Source: RYN-230 sp963770545 (lineage in GTDB: Bacteria > Actinomycetota > Actinomycetes > Streptosporangiales > Streptosporangiaceae). Taken from it: a DNA stretch of 64,000 bases. Both the position numbers and the translations under genes were made by a program. Under the pieces are notes generated by a model. That model worked only from the letters and a program-made list of their open reading frames with translations. It searched no databases and had not been told where the DNA came from. Within the stretch, counting starts at the first letter, position 1. Each line of letters opens with the position of its first letter. This document shows, one piece after another, positions 17,496-26,317 of this stretch. The stretch is from positions 150,099-214,098 of the forward strand of contig CAVYQF010000036.1 in the NCBI GenBank assembly GCA_963770545.1. Direction: 5' to 3'.

Positions 17496-18949
17496 CCAAC
17501 TCCAGGGATCCCAGGGACCCCCGGGGACTGGCCGCCGACGCGCCGCTGCTGGACGCCTGGCTGCGGTTTACCGCGCAGGCGGAGGCGGGGGCGCTGACCC
17601 CGATGAGCGTGCCCGGGCATAAGCAGCGGCGTGACCTCACCGGCGCGGTGACCGCGGGCGACGCTCCCTTGTACGGCGGCCTGGACAGCATCAAGCACGC
17701 GGACGAGTTGCTGGCCGAGGGGGAGCGGCGGGCCGCACGGCTGTGGGGCGCCGACTGGTGCCGGTTCTCGGTGGCCGGCTCGACGCACGGCAACCAGGCG
17801 CTGGCCCTGGCGGCCGGCGAGCCGGGCCGGCCGATCGTGGTCACCCGGGCGCTGCACCGCTCGCTGCTGCTCGGCATCGTGCTGGCCGGGCTGGAGCCGG
17901 TCTGGGTACTGCCCGAGGTGGACCCTTCGACGGGGCTGCCCGGCCCGGTCCCGGTCCGCGCCGTCCGGGACGCGCTGGCCCGGCACCCGGACGCCTGCGC
18001 GGTGTTCCTCGGCGACCCGTCCTACGTCGGCACCACCGGCGACCTGGCCGGGCACGCGGCGGCCGCGCACGAGGCCGGGGTGCCGCTGCTGGTCGACGCG
18101 GCGTGGGCCGCGCACCTCGGCTTCGGGCCGGGGCTGCCGCCGCACGCCCTGGCGGCGGGCGCGGACGCCATGGTGACCAGCGCGCACAAGGTCCTGCCCG
18201 CGTACACCCAGGGGGCGCTGGTGCTGGCCCGCACGGCCGGGGGGCGGCTCGATGCGCCCCGCCTGGATCGGGCGTTCGAGGCCACGCACACGACCAGCCC
18301 GGCGGGCGCGATCATGGCCAGCATCGACGCGGCCCGGGCGCTGCTGGCCCGGGACGGCGAGGAGCTGTGCGCCCGGCTGCTGCGGGTCGTGGCGGCGGCC
18401 AGGGCCCGGCTGCGCGAGGTGCCTGGCCTCGACGTGCTGGACGGCCCGGGGGTCGAGCCGGCCAAGCTGGTCGTCCTGCTGGCCGGGACCGGGGCGCACG
18501 GCATCGCGGTGGAGGCCGACCTGATTGCGGCCGGGATGCCGGTGGAGATGGCCGACCGCGACACGATCATCCCGATCGTCACCCTGGCTGACGACGAGGC
18601 CGCGGTGAGCCGCTTCACCGCCGCCCTCGCGGGCATCATCGAAGCGCACCGGGGCCCGCCGCGGCGGCCGGTTCCGGCTGCATCGTGGACGGTCATTCCG
18701 GAGATGGCAATGCCGCCGCGGGACGCATTCTTCTGCCGCAACGAAAACCTCTCCGCCGCCGAGGCCGTCGGCCGGGTGAGTGCCGAATTGGTGGCGCCGT
18801 ACCCTCCGGGCGTCCCGGTGCTCGCCCCGGGCGAGGTGATCACGTCGGCGGCACTGGACGCGCTCCGCGCGGCCCGGGCCGACGGCGGCCGGATCGCCTA
18901 CGCCGCCGATCCCACCCTGGCCACCATCCAGGCCATCGCCCGGCCGTAA
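17492..18949 (+). CDS. Orn/Lys/Arg decarboxylase-like fold-type I PLP enzyme
   Basis: 485 residues from a GTG overlapping the GMC stop (GTGA). Signatures: LTPMSVPGHKQRRDLTG, RFSVAGSTHGNQALALA, FLGDPSYVGTTGDLAGHAAA, LVDAAWAAHLGF and the PLP lysine in VTSAHKVLPAYTQGAL. The C-terminal part has YPPGVPVLAPGEVI, typical of the short bacterial arginine/lysine decarboxylases lacking the wing domain. It would convert a basic amino acid to a diamine in the cytoplasm. Coupling to the GMC gene suggests one transcript; the biochemical connection is not obvious. Confidence 0.87.
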   Translation: MTNSRDPRDPRGLAADAPLLDAWLRFTAQAEAGALTPMSVPGHKQRRDLTGAVTAGDAPLYGGLDSIKHADELLAEGERRAARLWGADWCRFSVAGSTHGNQALALAAGEPGRPIVVTRALHRSLLLGIVLAGLEPVWVLPEVDPSTGLPGPVPVRAVRDALARHPDACAVFLGDPSYVGTTGDLAGHAAAAHEAGVPLLVDAAWAAHLGFGPGLPPHALAAGADAMVTSAHKVLPAYTQGALVLARTAGGRLDAPRLDRAFEATHTTSPAGAIMASIDAARALLARDGEELCARLLRVVAAARARLREVPGLDVLDGPGVEPAKLVVLLAGTGAHGIAVEADLIAAGMPVEMADRDTIIPIVTLADDEAAVSRFTAALAGIIEAHRGPPRRPVPAASWTVIPEMAMPPRDAFFCRNENLSAAEAVGRVSAELVAPYPPGVPVLAPGEVITSAALDALRAARADGGRIAYAADPTLATIQAIARP

Positions 18950-19019
18950 CCAGCCTGCTACCGGAAACAACCTTTACTGGCCCATTGTCCACGGAGCCCC
19001 CGGGGCCTAGCCTGGGCCG

Positions 19020-21290
19020 ATGGATCTTCGGCGTGGGCGGCAGGGCACAACGTGGCTGGGCAGACCGCAGCTAGCTAGAACCAGGCGCGCCGCGTCGCGG
19101 GCGGGAGCGTGCGGCGCGGCGCTCAGCCTCGCGGCCGCCCTCTGCTCGGCCACACCGGCCGGGGCGGCTTCGGCCGGGCCCGAGCGGGACGGGGCAGCCA
19201 GTGCCGCCAGTGCCGCCACTGGATCAGGTGGCGGGACGCCCGGCGGGGCGGCGGTCGCCAAGATCTGCGCCGAGCCCTCCTCGGGAGCGGTGCTCACCAC
19301 CGGCTCGCACCGTAAGGCCGCCGGGCCGCCGGCCGCCGCCATCCGGGTGGACCAGGTCGGCTACCCGTCGGGTGCCGCCAAGCTGGCCGAGATCATGACC
19401 AGAGCCAGGCCGTCGGGCGAGCAGCCCGGTGGTGGACTGCACTGGGTCCTGGTCCGGGCCGGGTCCTGCACGGTGGCCGCCTCCGGGGTGGCCCGGCAGA
19501 ACCTCGGCGCCTGGAGCAAGCGTTACGGCTGGGTATGGGCCGCCCGGTTCTCCCAGGTCCGGGCGCCAGGCCGGTACCGAGTCGGCATCCTGGGCGACGC
19601 CTCGGCCTCTTCGCCGTGGTTCGCGATCGGATCCGCCGCCCGGCTCTATGCCCGGCCGCTGGCCAACGCGCTCTACTTCTACGAGAACGAGCGGGACGGT
19701 CCGGACTTCATCCACACTGCGCTACGCAGCGCCCCCGGCCACCTCAACGACCTCAGCGCGATGACCTACCGCACCCCGCCGGTCGACGGCAACGGCAACT
19801 TCCAGGGCAGCCTGGCCAAGTACGCGACCGGGCTGCGGATCAACGCCTCCGGCGGCTGGTTCGACGCCGGGGACTACCTGCACTTCGTCGAGACCACCAG
19901 CTACACCGAGGCGGTCCTGCTGCAGGGGGTCGCGTCGTTCCCCCGGCAGATGGGCTCGGGAGTAAGCGCGGGATCCCCCGGCGCAGATTTCACGGGCGAG
20001 GTCAAATTCGGCCTGGACTTCCTGCGGCGGATGTGGCACGAGCGCTCCCGCACGCTCTACTACGAGGTGGGCACGGGCGAGGCGAACAGCTACTACTTCG
20101 CCGACCACGACATCTGGCGGCTGCCCCAGGCCGACGATCATTATCACGGGACCAACCCGCACTACGTCTATGTCCGGCACCCGCCGGTTTTCCGGGCCGG
20201 CCGTCCCGGCGCGAAGATAAGCCCGAACCTGGCCTGGCTCGCCGCCGACTTCGCGCTGTGCTACCAGGTGCTGCGCCACTCTGACCCGGGCTACGCCGAC
20301 GGCTGCCTGCGCTCCGCCGAGACCGTTTACTCGCTGGCCGACCCGCACTGGAAGGGCCACCTGATGACGGCCATCCCGTGGGACTTCTACCCGGAGACCA
20401 CCTGGCGGGACGACATGATGCTGGGTGCGACCGAACTGGCCCGCGCCCTCCAGGAGGCCCGCAGTGCTGGCTCGGGGGGACGACCCCCCGCAACCCCCCG
20501 GGATCACTCGCTCGGAGGGGACACGCCTGCGGCGCGCCCCGCCTCGCGAGTCGATGGCCTGCCGGTCCGGTCTCCCGCCACCTACCTGCGCGACGCCGCC
20601 TCCTGGGCCAGCGCCTGGATCCACAGCAAGCAGGCGCTGGGCGACACGCTGAACCTCTATGACGTCAGCGCGCTGGCCGACTACGAACTGACCCTCACCA
20701 TGCGCGAGCAGCACGCCACCGGCCTGGCCGTGACCACGGCCCAGCTCCTGGCCGACCTGCGCGGGCAGATCGAGAAGGGAATCCACATCGGGGCCAAAGA
20801 CCCGTTCCGGTTCGGGTTCGCCTGGGACCAGTGGGACACCACCACGCACGGCGCCGGGCTGACCGTGATGGCGGACGAGTACGACGCGCTGGCCGGCCGG
20901 CCGGTCTACGCGGCCTGGGCGCAGCGCTGGCTGGACGACATCCTGGGCAGCAACGCGTGGGGCGTCTCGCTGATCGTCGGCGACGGGACCGTGTTCCCCG
21001 ACTGCATGCAGCACCAGGTGGCGAACCTGGCCGGGTCGCTGAACGGGCAGCCGCCCGTCCTCGCCGGGGCGACGGTGGAGGGCCCGAACTCGTTCGCGGC
21101 CACCGGCACCGTGCCGAACATGCGCCGGTGCGCGGCCAACGCCCCGGGCAACATCCCCTACGCGGCGTACAACGGGCACCAGGCCGTGTTCGCCGACAAC
21201 GTGCAGTCCTACTCCACGGTGGAGCCGGCCATCGACCTGGCCGCCCTGACTCCGCTGGCGTTTGCCTGGCAGCAGAGCGGAGCGTGGTAG
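19020..21290 (+). CDS. Secreted glycoside hydrolase family 9 (endoglucanase-like)
   Basis: 756 residues. A twin-arginine-like basic start (RRGRQ, RTRRAASR) and a hydrophobic Ala-rich stretch ending TPAGAASA suggest export. An N-terminal CelD-type immunoglobulin-like domain begins AIRVDQVGYPSGAAKLAEI. The GH9 domain has the nucleophile/base motif GGWFDAGDYLHFVETTSYTE (about residue 280) and the catalytic Glu near residue 734 in STVEPAIDLAALTPLAF. It likely cleaves beta-1,4-glucans outside the cell. Residues about 480-525 are a low-complexity insert from a palindromic DNA element at 20464-20570, in frame. It is separated from the decarboxylase by 70 bases and may have its own promoter. Confidence 0.9.
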   Translation: MDLRRGRQGTTWLGRPQLARTRRAASRAGACGAALSLAAALCSATPAGAASAGPERDGAASAASAATGSGGGTPGGAAVAKICAEPSSGAVLTTGSHRKAAGPPAAAIRVDQVGYPSGAAKLAEIMTRARPSGEQPGGGLHWVLVRAGSCTVAASGVARQNLGAWSKRYGWVWAARFSQVRAPGRYRVGILGDASASSPWFAIGSAARLYARPLANALYFYENERDGPDFIHTALRSAPGHLNDLSAMTYRTPPVDGNGNFQGSLAKYATGLRINASGGWFDAGDYLHFVETTSYTEAVLLQGVASFPRQMGSGVSAGSPGADFTGEVKFGLDFLRRMWHERSRTLYYEVGTGEANSYYFADHDIWRLPQADDHYHGTNPHYVYVRHPPVFRAGRPGAKISPNLAWLAADFALCYQVLRHSDPGYADGCLRSAETVYSLADPHWKGHLMTAIPWDFYPETTWRDDMMLGATELARALQEARSAGSGGRPPATPRDHSLGGDTPAARPASRVDGLPVRSPATYLRDAASWASAWIHSKQALGDTLNLYDVSALADYELTLTMREQHATGLAVTTAQLLADLRGQIEKGIHIGAKDPFRFGFAWDQWDTTTHGAGLTVMADEYDALAGRPVYAAWAQRWLDDILGSNAWGVSLIVGDGTVFPDCMQHQVANLAGSLNGQPPVLAGATVEGPNSFAATGTVPNMRRCAANAPGNIPYAAYNGHQAVFADNVQSYSTVEPAIDLAALTPLAFAWQQSGAW
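20464..20570. repeat. Palindromic non-coding-like element inserted in frame in the GH9 gene
   Basis: This 107-bp stretch holds CGGGGGG-ACGA-CCCCCCG, a G/C-run hairpin with a 4-base loop, and a second pair ACTCGC ... GCGAGT. It encodes a Pro/Arg/Ser-rich stretch with no GH9 character, while homology flanks it directly (LARALQEAR before, TYLRDAASWA after). Its look is that of a dispersed intergenic repeat. Confidence 0.55.
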
Positions 21291-21343
21291 TTGCGCGAGC
21301 CGTTTCCCGCTGGGATAGCTTGAGTCCGGCGGACGGAGGCCGG

Positions 21344-21940
21344 ATGAGGCTACAGGGGACCGAGGGTGACGGGGCCGGCGGGTCACCCCGGCGGCGGATC
21401 GGCGTGCTGGTCGCGGTGGCGCTGCTGGTGTACGCGGCCGATGTGATCAGCAAGGTCATCGTGGTCGCGACGCTCACCGAGAACCTGCCCGTGCGGGTGG
21501 CCGGCTCGCTGGTGCGGCTGGATTACCTCCGCAACCCCGGGGCGGCCTTCTCCCTCGGCGCGGACGGGTACACGGTCGTGTTCACGCTGATCGCGGCGGC
21601 CGTCATCATCGCCATCCTCAGGATGGCCCGCACCCTGGCCAGCGGCCGCTGGGCCGTCGCGCTCGGCCTGCTGCTCGGCGGGGCGCTGGGCAACCTGACC
21701 GACCGGATCGCCCGCGGCCCCGGGCCCTTCCGCGGCTGGGTCGTTGACTTTATCCAGCTGCCGCACTGGCCGGTGTTCAACGTGGCCGACTCGGCGATCT
21801 GCTGCGGGGGTGCGCTGATGGTCCTGCTCACCATCCTGGGCGTGCGCCCAGACGGCCAGGTCGACCGCGGGACCTCCCGCGGGCCGCAGCGCGGGAGTAA
21901 ATCCCGCGGCCCGGACCCGGGGCCGGAAGCTATCCGCTGA
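21344..21940 (+). CDS. lspA: Lipoprotein signal peptidase (signal peptidase II)
   Basis: 198 residues from the ATG at 21344, chosen because homology begins shortly after it and GGACGGAGG lies upstream; the frame is open further upstream inside the GH9 gene. Four membrane helices are visible. Conserved boxes: YAADVISKVIVVATL, LVRLDYLRNPGAAFSL, GNLTDRIARG with one catalytic Asp, VVDFIQLP and FNVADSAICCGG with the other. It removes signal peptides from lipid-modified prolipoproteins in the cytoplasmic membrane. The C-terminal 35 residues are polar and Arg/Gly-rich. It converges on the aldehyde dehydrogenase gene, overlapping its 3' end by 11 bases. Confidence 0.93.
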   Translation: MRLQGTEGDGAGGSPRRRIGVLVAVALLVYAADVISKVIVVATLTENLPVRVAGSLVRLDYLRNPGAAFSLGADGYTVVFTLIAAAVIIAILRMARTLASGRWAVALGLLLGGALGNLTDRIARGPGPFRGWVVDFIQLPHWPVFNVADSAICCGGALMVLLTILGVRPDGQVDRGTSRGPQRGSKSRGPDPGPEAIR

Positions 21941-23384
21941 GGCGCGGTCCCGGGTAGAGGATCGTCTTGGGCTCGGTGAACGTCTCCATCGCGAACCGTC
22001 CGCCGACGCGCCCGCGCCCGCTTACCGAGCCGGACCGGCCGCCGAACGGCAGGTGTGACTCCCACAGGTTGGTCGAGGCGTTGACGTTGACCCAGCCGGC
22101 CCGGGCCCGTTCCGCGAAGGCCAGTCCCCGCTCCAGGTCGCCGGTGAACACCGCCGCAGTCAGCCCGAACGGCGAGGAGTTGGTCAGCTCCAGCGCCTGC
22201 GCCGCGGACGTCACCTCGACGATGGGCACGACCGGGCCGAACGTCTCCTCGGTGGCGATCAGCATGTCGGGCGTGACCCCGTCCAGCACGGTTGGTTCCG
22301 CGTAGAGCGCAGTGGGGAACCCCGGGGCGCGCCGCCCGCCGTGACGCAGCTTGGCTCCCCGGCTGACCGCGTCGGCCACATGCCGGTCGAACTTGGCCGC
22401 GGTAGCCTCGTTGTTCAGCGGGCCCATCGTGGTCTGCGGGTCGAACGGATCACCGAGCCGGACCCGGTCTGCGGCCGCCGCGACCACTCGCTCGGTGAAC
22501 TCGGCGCGGACCGCCGCGTGCACCAGGAACCGTTCGCCGGCCGTGCAGCTCTGGCCCGCGCACAGGTACGCGGCCTCCAGCGCGGCCTCGGCGGCCAGAT
22601 CCAGGTCCGCGTCCTCCAGGATCACCATGGGGCCGTTACCGCCCAGTTCGAGCAGTTGCGTCTTGCCGGCCGCCCGCGCCGCGACCAGCCCACCGGTGGC
22701 TACCGACCCGATGAAGCCCACCGCCGCCACGCCCGGATGCCCGGCCAGCGCATCGCCGGCGACCGGCCCGGCCCCGGACAGGAAGCTGAACACCCCGGCC
22801 GGCGTGTCTTCGGCCGCGATGATCCCGGCGAGCACCGCGCAGCATGCGCTGGTGCTGGGGGCAGGCACCCAGACCACGGCGTTGCCGGCCGCCAGCGCGG
22901 GCGCGAAGAGCTCCGCCCCCATCGTGTACGGCCAGTTCCAGGGGCTGATCACGCCGACCACGCCCAGCGGCACCCGGGCGGTGATCACCCGGCGCCCGGC
23001 GGAGGTGGACGGGGGGAAGGCCCCGTCCAGCCGCCGCACGTCCGCCGCCGCCATCCGGAAGTATTCGGCCAGCTCGTCAACCTCGTCGTAGGCCTCGGCC
23101 AGCAACGGCTTGCCCTGGTCGAGGGTGAGCACCCGGGCCAGGTCATCGCGGCGGCTGAGGATGGCCGAGGCGACCCGCTCGCACCAGGCCGCCCGCTCGA
23201 ACGGCGACCGGGCCGCCCAGTCCGGCCAGGCCCGGGCTGCGGCGCGGACCGCGTCGTCCACGTCCGCCGGGCCGGCCGCCGCGACCGAGGCGAACGTCTC
23301 GCCGGTCGCCGGGCTGGTGGCCGGGTCCGGGGCCGTGTGCCCGGGTCGCCACTGACCGCCGATATAGAGCAGGTACTCGTCCAT
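21930..23384 (-). CDS. Aldehyde dehydrogenase family protein (betaine-aldehyde/succinate-semialdehyde type)
   Basis: 484 residues from the ATG at 23384, with GGAGGT upstream; a longer frame to 23504 overlaps the IclR gene and looks spurious. NAD-dependent ALDH landmarks: VISPWNWPYTMGAELFAPAL, FIGSVATGG, the general-base Glu in LLELGGNGPMVILEDADL and the catalytic Cys in CAGQSCTAGERFLVHA, then EETFGPVVPI and the C-terminal PFGGRSGSVSGRG. It oxidises an aldehyde to an acid in the cytoplasm. Following the IclR gene on the same strand, it is probably its target. With the GMC enzyme nearby, betaine aldehyde is a plausible substrate, but the family is broad. Confidence 0.9.
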   Translation of the reverse strand: MDEYLLYIGGQWRPGHTAPDPATSPATGETFASVAAAGPADVDDAVRAAARAWPDWAARSPFERAAWCERVASAILSRRDDLARVLTLDQGKPLLAEAYDEVDELAEYFRMAAADVRRLDGAFPPSTSAGRRVITARVPLGVVGVISPWNWPYTMGAELFAPALAAGNAVVWVPAPSTSACCAVLAGIIAAEDTPAGVFSFLSGAGPVAGDALAGHPGVAAVGFIGSVATGGLVAARAAGKTQLLELGGNGPMVILEDADLDLAAEAALEAAYLCAGQSCTAGERFLVHAAVRAEFTERVVAAAADRVRLGDPFDPQTTMGPLNNEATAAKFDRHVADAVSRGAKLRHGGRRAPGFPTALYAEPTVLDGVTPDMLIATEETFGPVVPIVEVTSAAQALELTNSSPFGLTAAVFTGDLERGLAFAERARAGWVNVNASTNLWESHLPFGGRSGSVSGRGRVGGRFAMETFTEPKTILYPGPRLSG

Positions 23385-23469
23385 GTTGTTTGAGAACCTC
23401 CGGGGGCGCCCTGAAGGCGCCTCGCTCGTTCCTCGCTCCTCAGTCCAGCCGGTGCCGGGGCCCTTCGGC

Positions 23470-24195
23470 TCAGCAGCCCGCACAGAGCTTTCCGAGCTGG
23501 TCAAGCTGATCCGGTGGCATCCGGAAGGCCGGCCCCGAGACCGACAGGGCGGCCACGCAGCCGCCGCCCGCGCCGAACACCGGTGCCGCCACTGCGACCA
23601 GCCCCTCCTCCAGTTCCGCGACCGCCGTAGCGTAGCCGTCCCGGCGGACCTGGGCTAGTTCCGCGCGGAGCACACCGGGGTCGGTGATGGTGTGCTCGGT
23701 ATAGCGTTCCAGGCTCGCGGGCGCCGGGATGGCGCCGAACGCGAGCAGCACCTTGCCGTTGGCTACCGCGTGCGGCCGGGTGCGCCGCCCCACCCAGCCA
23801 CCCGAGGAGCTGAGGATGTAGGTGCTCGCCACCTCGGCCACGTTCAGCACGTCCGGTCCGGCCGGTACCGCGAGGTTGATGGTCTCGCCCGTCAGCTGGG
23901 AGAGCTTTTCCATGGCGGGCTGCATGGTGGCCACGATGTCGGCGCTGCGCAGGGCCACGGTGCCGAGCCGGATGATCTCGACTCCCAGCCGGTATCGGCG
24001 GTCTGAACGGGCCAGGAAACCGGCCCGTTCCAGGGTGGCGGCCAGCCGCGACGCAGTGGACTTGTGCACGCCCAGCGCTTCGGCGATCTCTGTCACACTG
24101 AGTTCTGGCCGGGCGTCCTCGAAGCTGGCCAGCAGGGTCAGCACGCGCTCGGCTGACTGATAGGTTGCGCCTCCCGCAACGAGGCTCTCATTCAC
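23470..24195 (-). CDS. IclR family transcriptional regulator
   Basis: 241 residues from a GTG at 24195. N-terminal winged helix: YQSAERVLTLLASFEDARPE, then LSVTEIAEALGVHKSTASRL. The C-terminal effector domain has ETINLAVPAGPDVLNVAEV, RTRPHAVANGKVLLAFG, GYATAVAELEEGLVAVAAPV and VAALSVSGP. It lies 85 bases before the aldehyde dehydrogenase on the same strand. The gap between the two has a GGCGCC-CTGAA-GGCGCC hairpin (about 23407-23423). It probably controls the dehydrogenase and itself in response to a small acid. Confidence 0.92.
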   Translation of the reverse strand: MNESLVAGGATYQSAERVLTLLASFEDARPELSVTEIAEALGVHKSTASRLAATLERAGFLARSDRRYRLGVEIIRLGTVALRSADIVATMQPAMEKLSQLTGETINLAVPAGPDVLNVAEVASTYILSSSGGWVGRRTRPHAVANGKVLLAFGAIPAPASLERYTEHTITDPGVLRAELAQVRRDGYATAVAELEEGLVAVAAPVFGAGGGCVAALSVSGPAFRMPPDQLDQLGKLCAGC

Positions 24196-24376
24196 GCAAC
24201 CAACAATGACCGAATTGCCCGATCTGCGTCAACTGCCGTCACAGGCGGCTCGTGGCATACTCGCTGTCTAGTTCAATCGGAATCTCACCATTGCACGTCA
24301 TGGTGGAGTTCCGCCGAAATCGCGCTGGGCGGCCCGTACCCCGCGGGTGCCCCCGAGGGACGAGAGCAGGCCGGGC

Positions 24377-25150
24377 ATGGCCGACCCCGATGACGAGCCC
24401 ACCGTCGGATCCGCGCACGATCCGCTCCCCGAGGCCCTGGGGCTGGCCCAGGGCGCCGCCGAGGCCGGGCTGGGCCTGAAGCTCCTCGGCGGCCTGGCGG
24501 TCCGGGTGCTCTGCCAGGATTTCCCGCCCCGGCTGCGCCGTGACCAGGATATAGATTTCGCCTGCCTGGCCAAGGGCCGCAAGGACGTGGCGGCCTGGCT
24601 AGCCGACCAGGGCTGCGTCCCGGACCGCCGGTTCAACAACCTCAACGGTGACCGGCAGATGTATTTCAACGCCCCTTCCGGCCGGCCCATCGACGTGATG
24701 GTCGACCGGCTGACCATGTGCCACACCCTGGACTTCCGGCCCGCGTTCGGGCGGCTGCCGCTGACCGTGGATTCCGTGGACGTGCTGCTGTCCAAGCTGC
24801 AGATCATCGAGCTGAACGAGAAGGATGCGCGGGATATCTTCCACCTGCTGGCCGGGCTCCCGGTCGGCGAGGGCCCGCCGCCCGCGCTCGACACCGGGCG
24901 GTTCGCCAAGGTGCTGGCCTCGGACTGGGGCTGGTGGCGCACGGTCACCGGAAACCTGGCCAAGCTGCCCGCCCTGCTGGCCGAGAAGCCCGGGCTGGTT
25001 CCGCCCACCCCCCGGTACGACGCGCTGGCCCAGGCGCGCCAGCTCCTGGACATCGCGGAGCAGACCCCGAAAGGGGTCAAGTGGAAGCTCCGGGCGAACG
25101 TGGGCGACCGGGTCCGCTGGTATGAGCTGCCCGAGGAAGTGGACCACTAG
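24377..25150 (+). CDS. Nucleotidyltransferase-like protein (AbiEii/MNT superfamily), unknown role
   Basis: 257 residues from the ATG at 24377; an in-frame ATG at 24347 is also possible. The segment LKLLGGLAVRVLCQDFPP followed by RRDQDIDFACLAKGRKDV fits the minimal nucleotidyltransferase core, where a GG-x-D-x-D motif binds metal and nucleotide; RPIDVMVDRL may provide the third acid. The remaining two thirds is helical (LLSKLQIIELNEKDARDIFH). No partner antitoxin-type gene is adjacent. Related proteins include toxin-like and substrate-adenylating enzymes, so the function is left open. Confidence 0.75.
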   Translation: MADPDDEPTVGSAHDPLPEALGLAQGAAEAGLGLKLLGGLAVRVLCQDFPPRLRRDQDIDFACLAKGRKDVAAWLADQGCVPDRRFNNLNGDRQMYFNAPSGRPIDVMVDRLTMCHTLDFRPAFGRLPLTVDSVDVLLSKLQIIELNEKDARDIFHLLAGLPVGEGPPPALDTGRFAKVLASDWGWWRTVTGNLAKLPALLAEKPGLVPPTPRYDALAQARQLLDIAEQTPKGVKWKLRANVGDRVRWYELPEEVDH

Positions 25151-25300
25151 CGGCAGGCTTATCCGGTATGCGGCCTAAATTCGCATCGTCGCCTTGACGC
25201 CGGTTTCGGCTGAGTGCTAGACGTTGCACAGGACGCACGGGCGTTGCACACCGCGCCGGTGAAGTTTGCATGCCGTGGACCAGGAAGGCGTGGTGTTCGT

Positions 25301-26239
25301 ATGAGGGTCTTCTTCGCCACCGACATCCATGGCTCCGAGGTGTGCTGGCGCAAGTTCCTGAACGCGGCGGCGTTCTATAAGGCTGACCTGGTCGTCCTGG
25401 GCGGGGACGTCACGGGCAAGATCATGGTGCCGGTCGTCGCGCACAACGGCTACTGGCAGGCCGTGGTCCGCGGTGAGACGATCCGGATGGAAACCCAGAC
25501 TGAACTCGAAGAGGTGCAGAAGAAGATCCGCAACGCCGGGCACTACCCGGCCCTGGTCAGCCCCGATGAACTGCAGGCCCTGAGCGACGAAGAGGGCGCA
25601 GTGGACCGGCGGTTCAACACGGAGATGACCCGCTCGCTGGATCGGTGGCTGGACATGGCCGACGGGAAACTTCACGGCGGCGACATTCCGTGCATCCTCA
25701 ACGGCGGGAACGACGACATCTGGGAGATCGACGACATCATCGAGGCCTCGCCGAACGTCACCTTCGGCGAGGCCAAGTCCCTCGACCTCGACGGCTTCCA
25801 CCTGGTGTCGATGGGCTGGACCAACCCGACCCCGTGGAACACATTCCGCGAGGCTCCGGAGGAACAGCTCAAGGAAAAGATAGACGCGGTAGTCAGCCAG
25901 ATCCCAGACATGGAACGGGCCATCTTTAATTTCCACGCCCCGCCCTACGGGACGGGTCTGGACGAGGCGCCCGCGCTCGACGACACGTTGCGTCCGACGC
26001 ATGGCGGGGCGGTCATGAAGCCGGTGGGATCGACTGCTGTGCGCGACGCCATTAACAACTACCAGCCAATGCTCTCGGTGCACGGGCACATCCACGAGAG
26101 CCGCGGCATCAAACGCATGGGCCGGACGCTGGCCATCAATCCCGGCAGTGTTTACGGTGACGGCGTCCTGCAGGGTGCCGTACTCGAACTGAACGCCAAG
26201 AAGGGGAAGGTTACTAAATACCTTCTGGTAAATGGCTGA
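25301..26239 (+). CDS. Calcineurin-like metallophosphoesterase
   Basis: 312 residues from the ATG at 25301 with AGGAAGG about 12 bases upstream. The five metallophosphoesterase blocks are in order: FFATDIHGSE, VVLGGDVTGK, ILNGGNDDIWE, FNFHAPPYGTG and VHGHIHESRGIKR, giving a dinuclear metal centre. The protein is less Ala/Gly-rich than neighbours and uses more Asn, Lys and Ile. It is a cytoplasmic phosphodiesterase or phosphatase of unknown substrate. It stands alone, 150 bases after the nucleotidyltransferase and 78 bases before the permease. Confidence 0.92.
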   Translation: MRVFFATDIHGSEVCWRKFLNAAAFYKADLVVLGGDVTGKIMVPVVAHNGYWQAVVRGETIRMETQTELEEVQKKIRNAGHYPALVSPDELQALSDEEGAVDRRFNTEMTRSLDRWLDMADGKLHGGDIPCILNGGNDDIWEIDDIIEASPNVTFGEAKSLDLDGFHLVSMGWTNPTPWNTFREAPEEQLKEKIDAVVSQIPDMERAIFNFHAPPYGTGLDEAPALDDTLRPTHGGAVMKPVGSTAVRDAINNYQPMLSVHGHIHESRGIKRMGRTLAINPGSVYGDGVLQGAVLELNAKKGKVTKYLLVNG

Positions 26240-26317
26240 AACCGGCCGGCTTGTCAGTGCCTGAGCAATAGGCTGGCCCCGCCACCCCCCCAAAAGGCCT
26301 CCAACCGGGAGATCAGC

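Noticed and set aside
21722..23393. Plus-strand frames opposite the aldehyde dehydrogenase gene
   Set aside because: The minus strand contains all ALDH catalytic motifs; the antisense frames match nothing.
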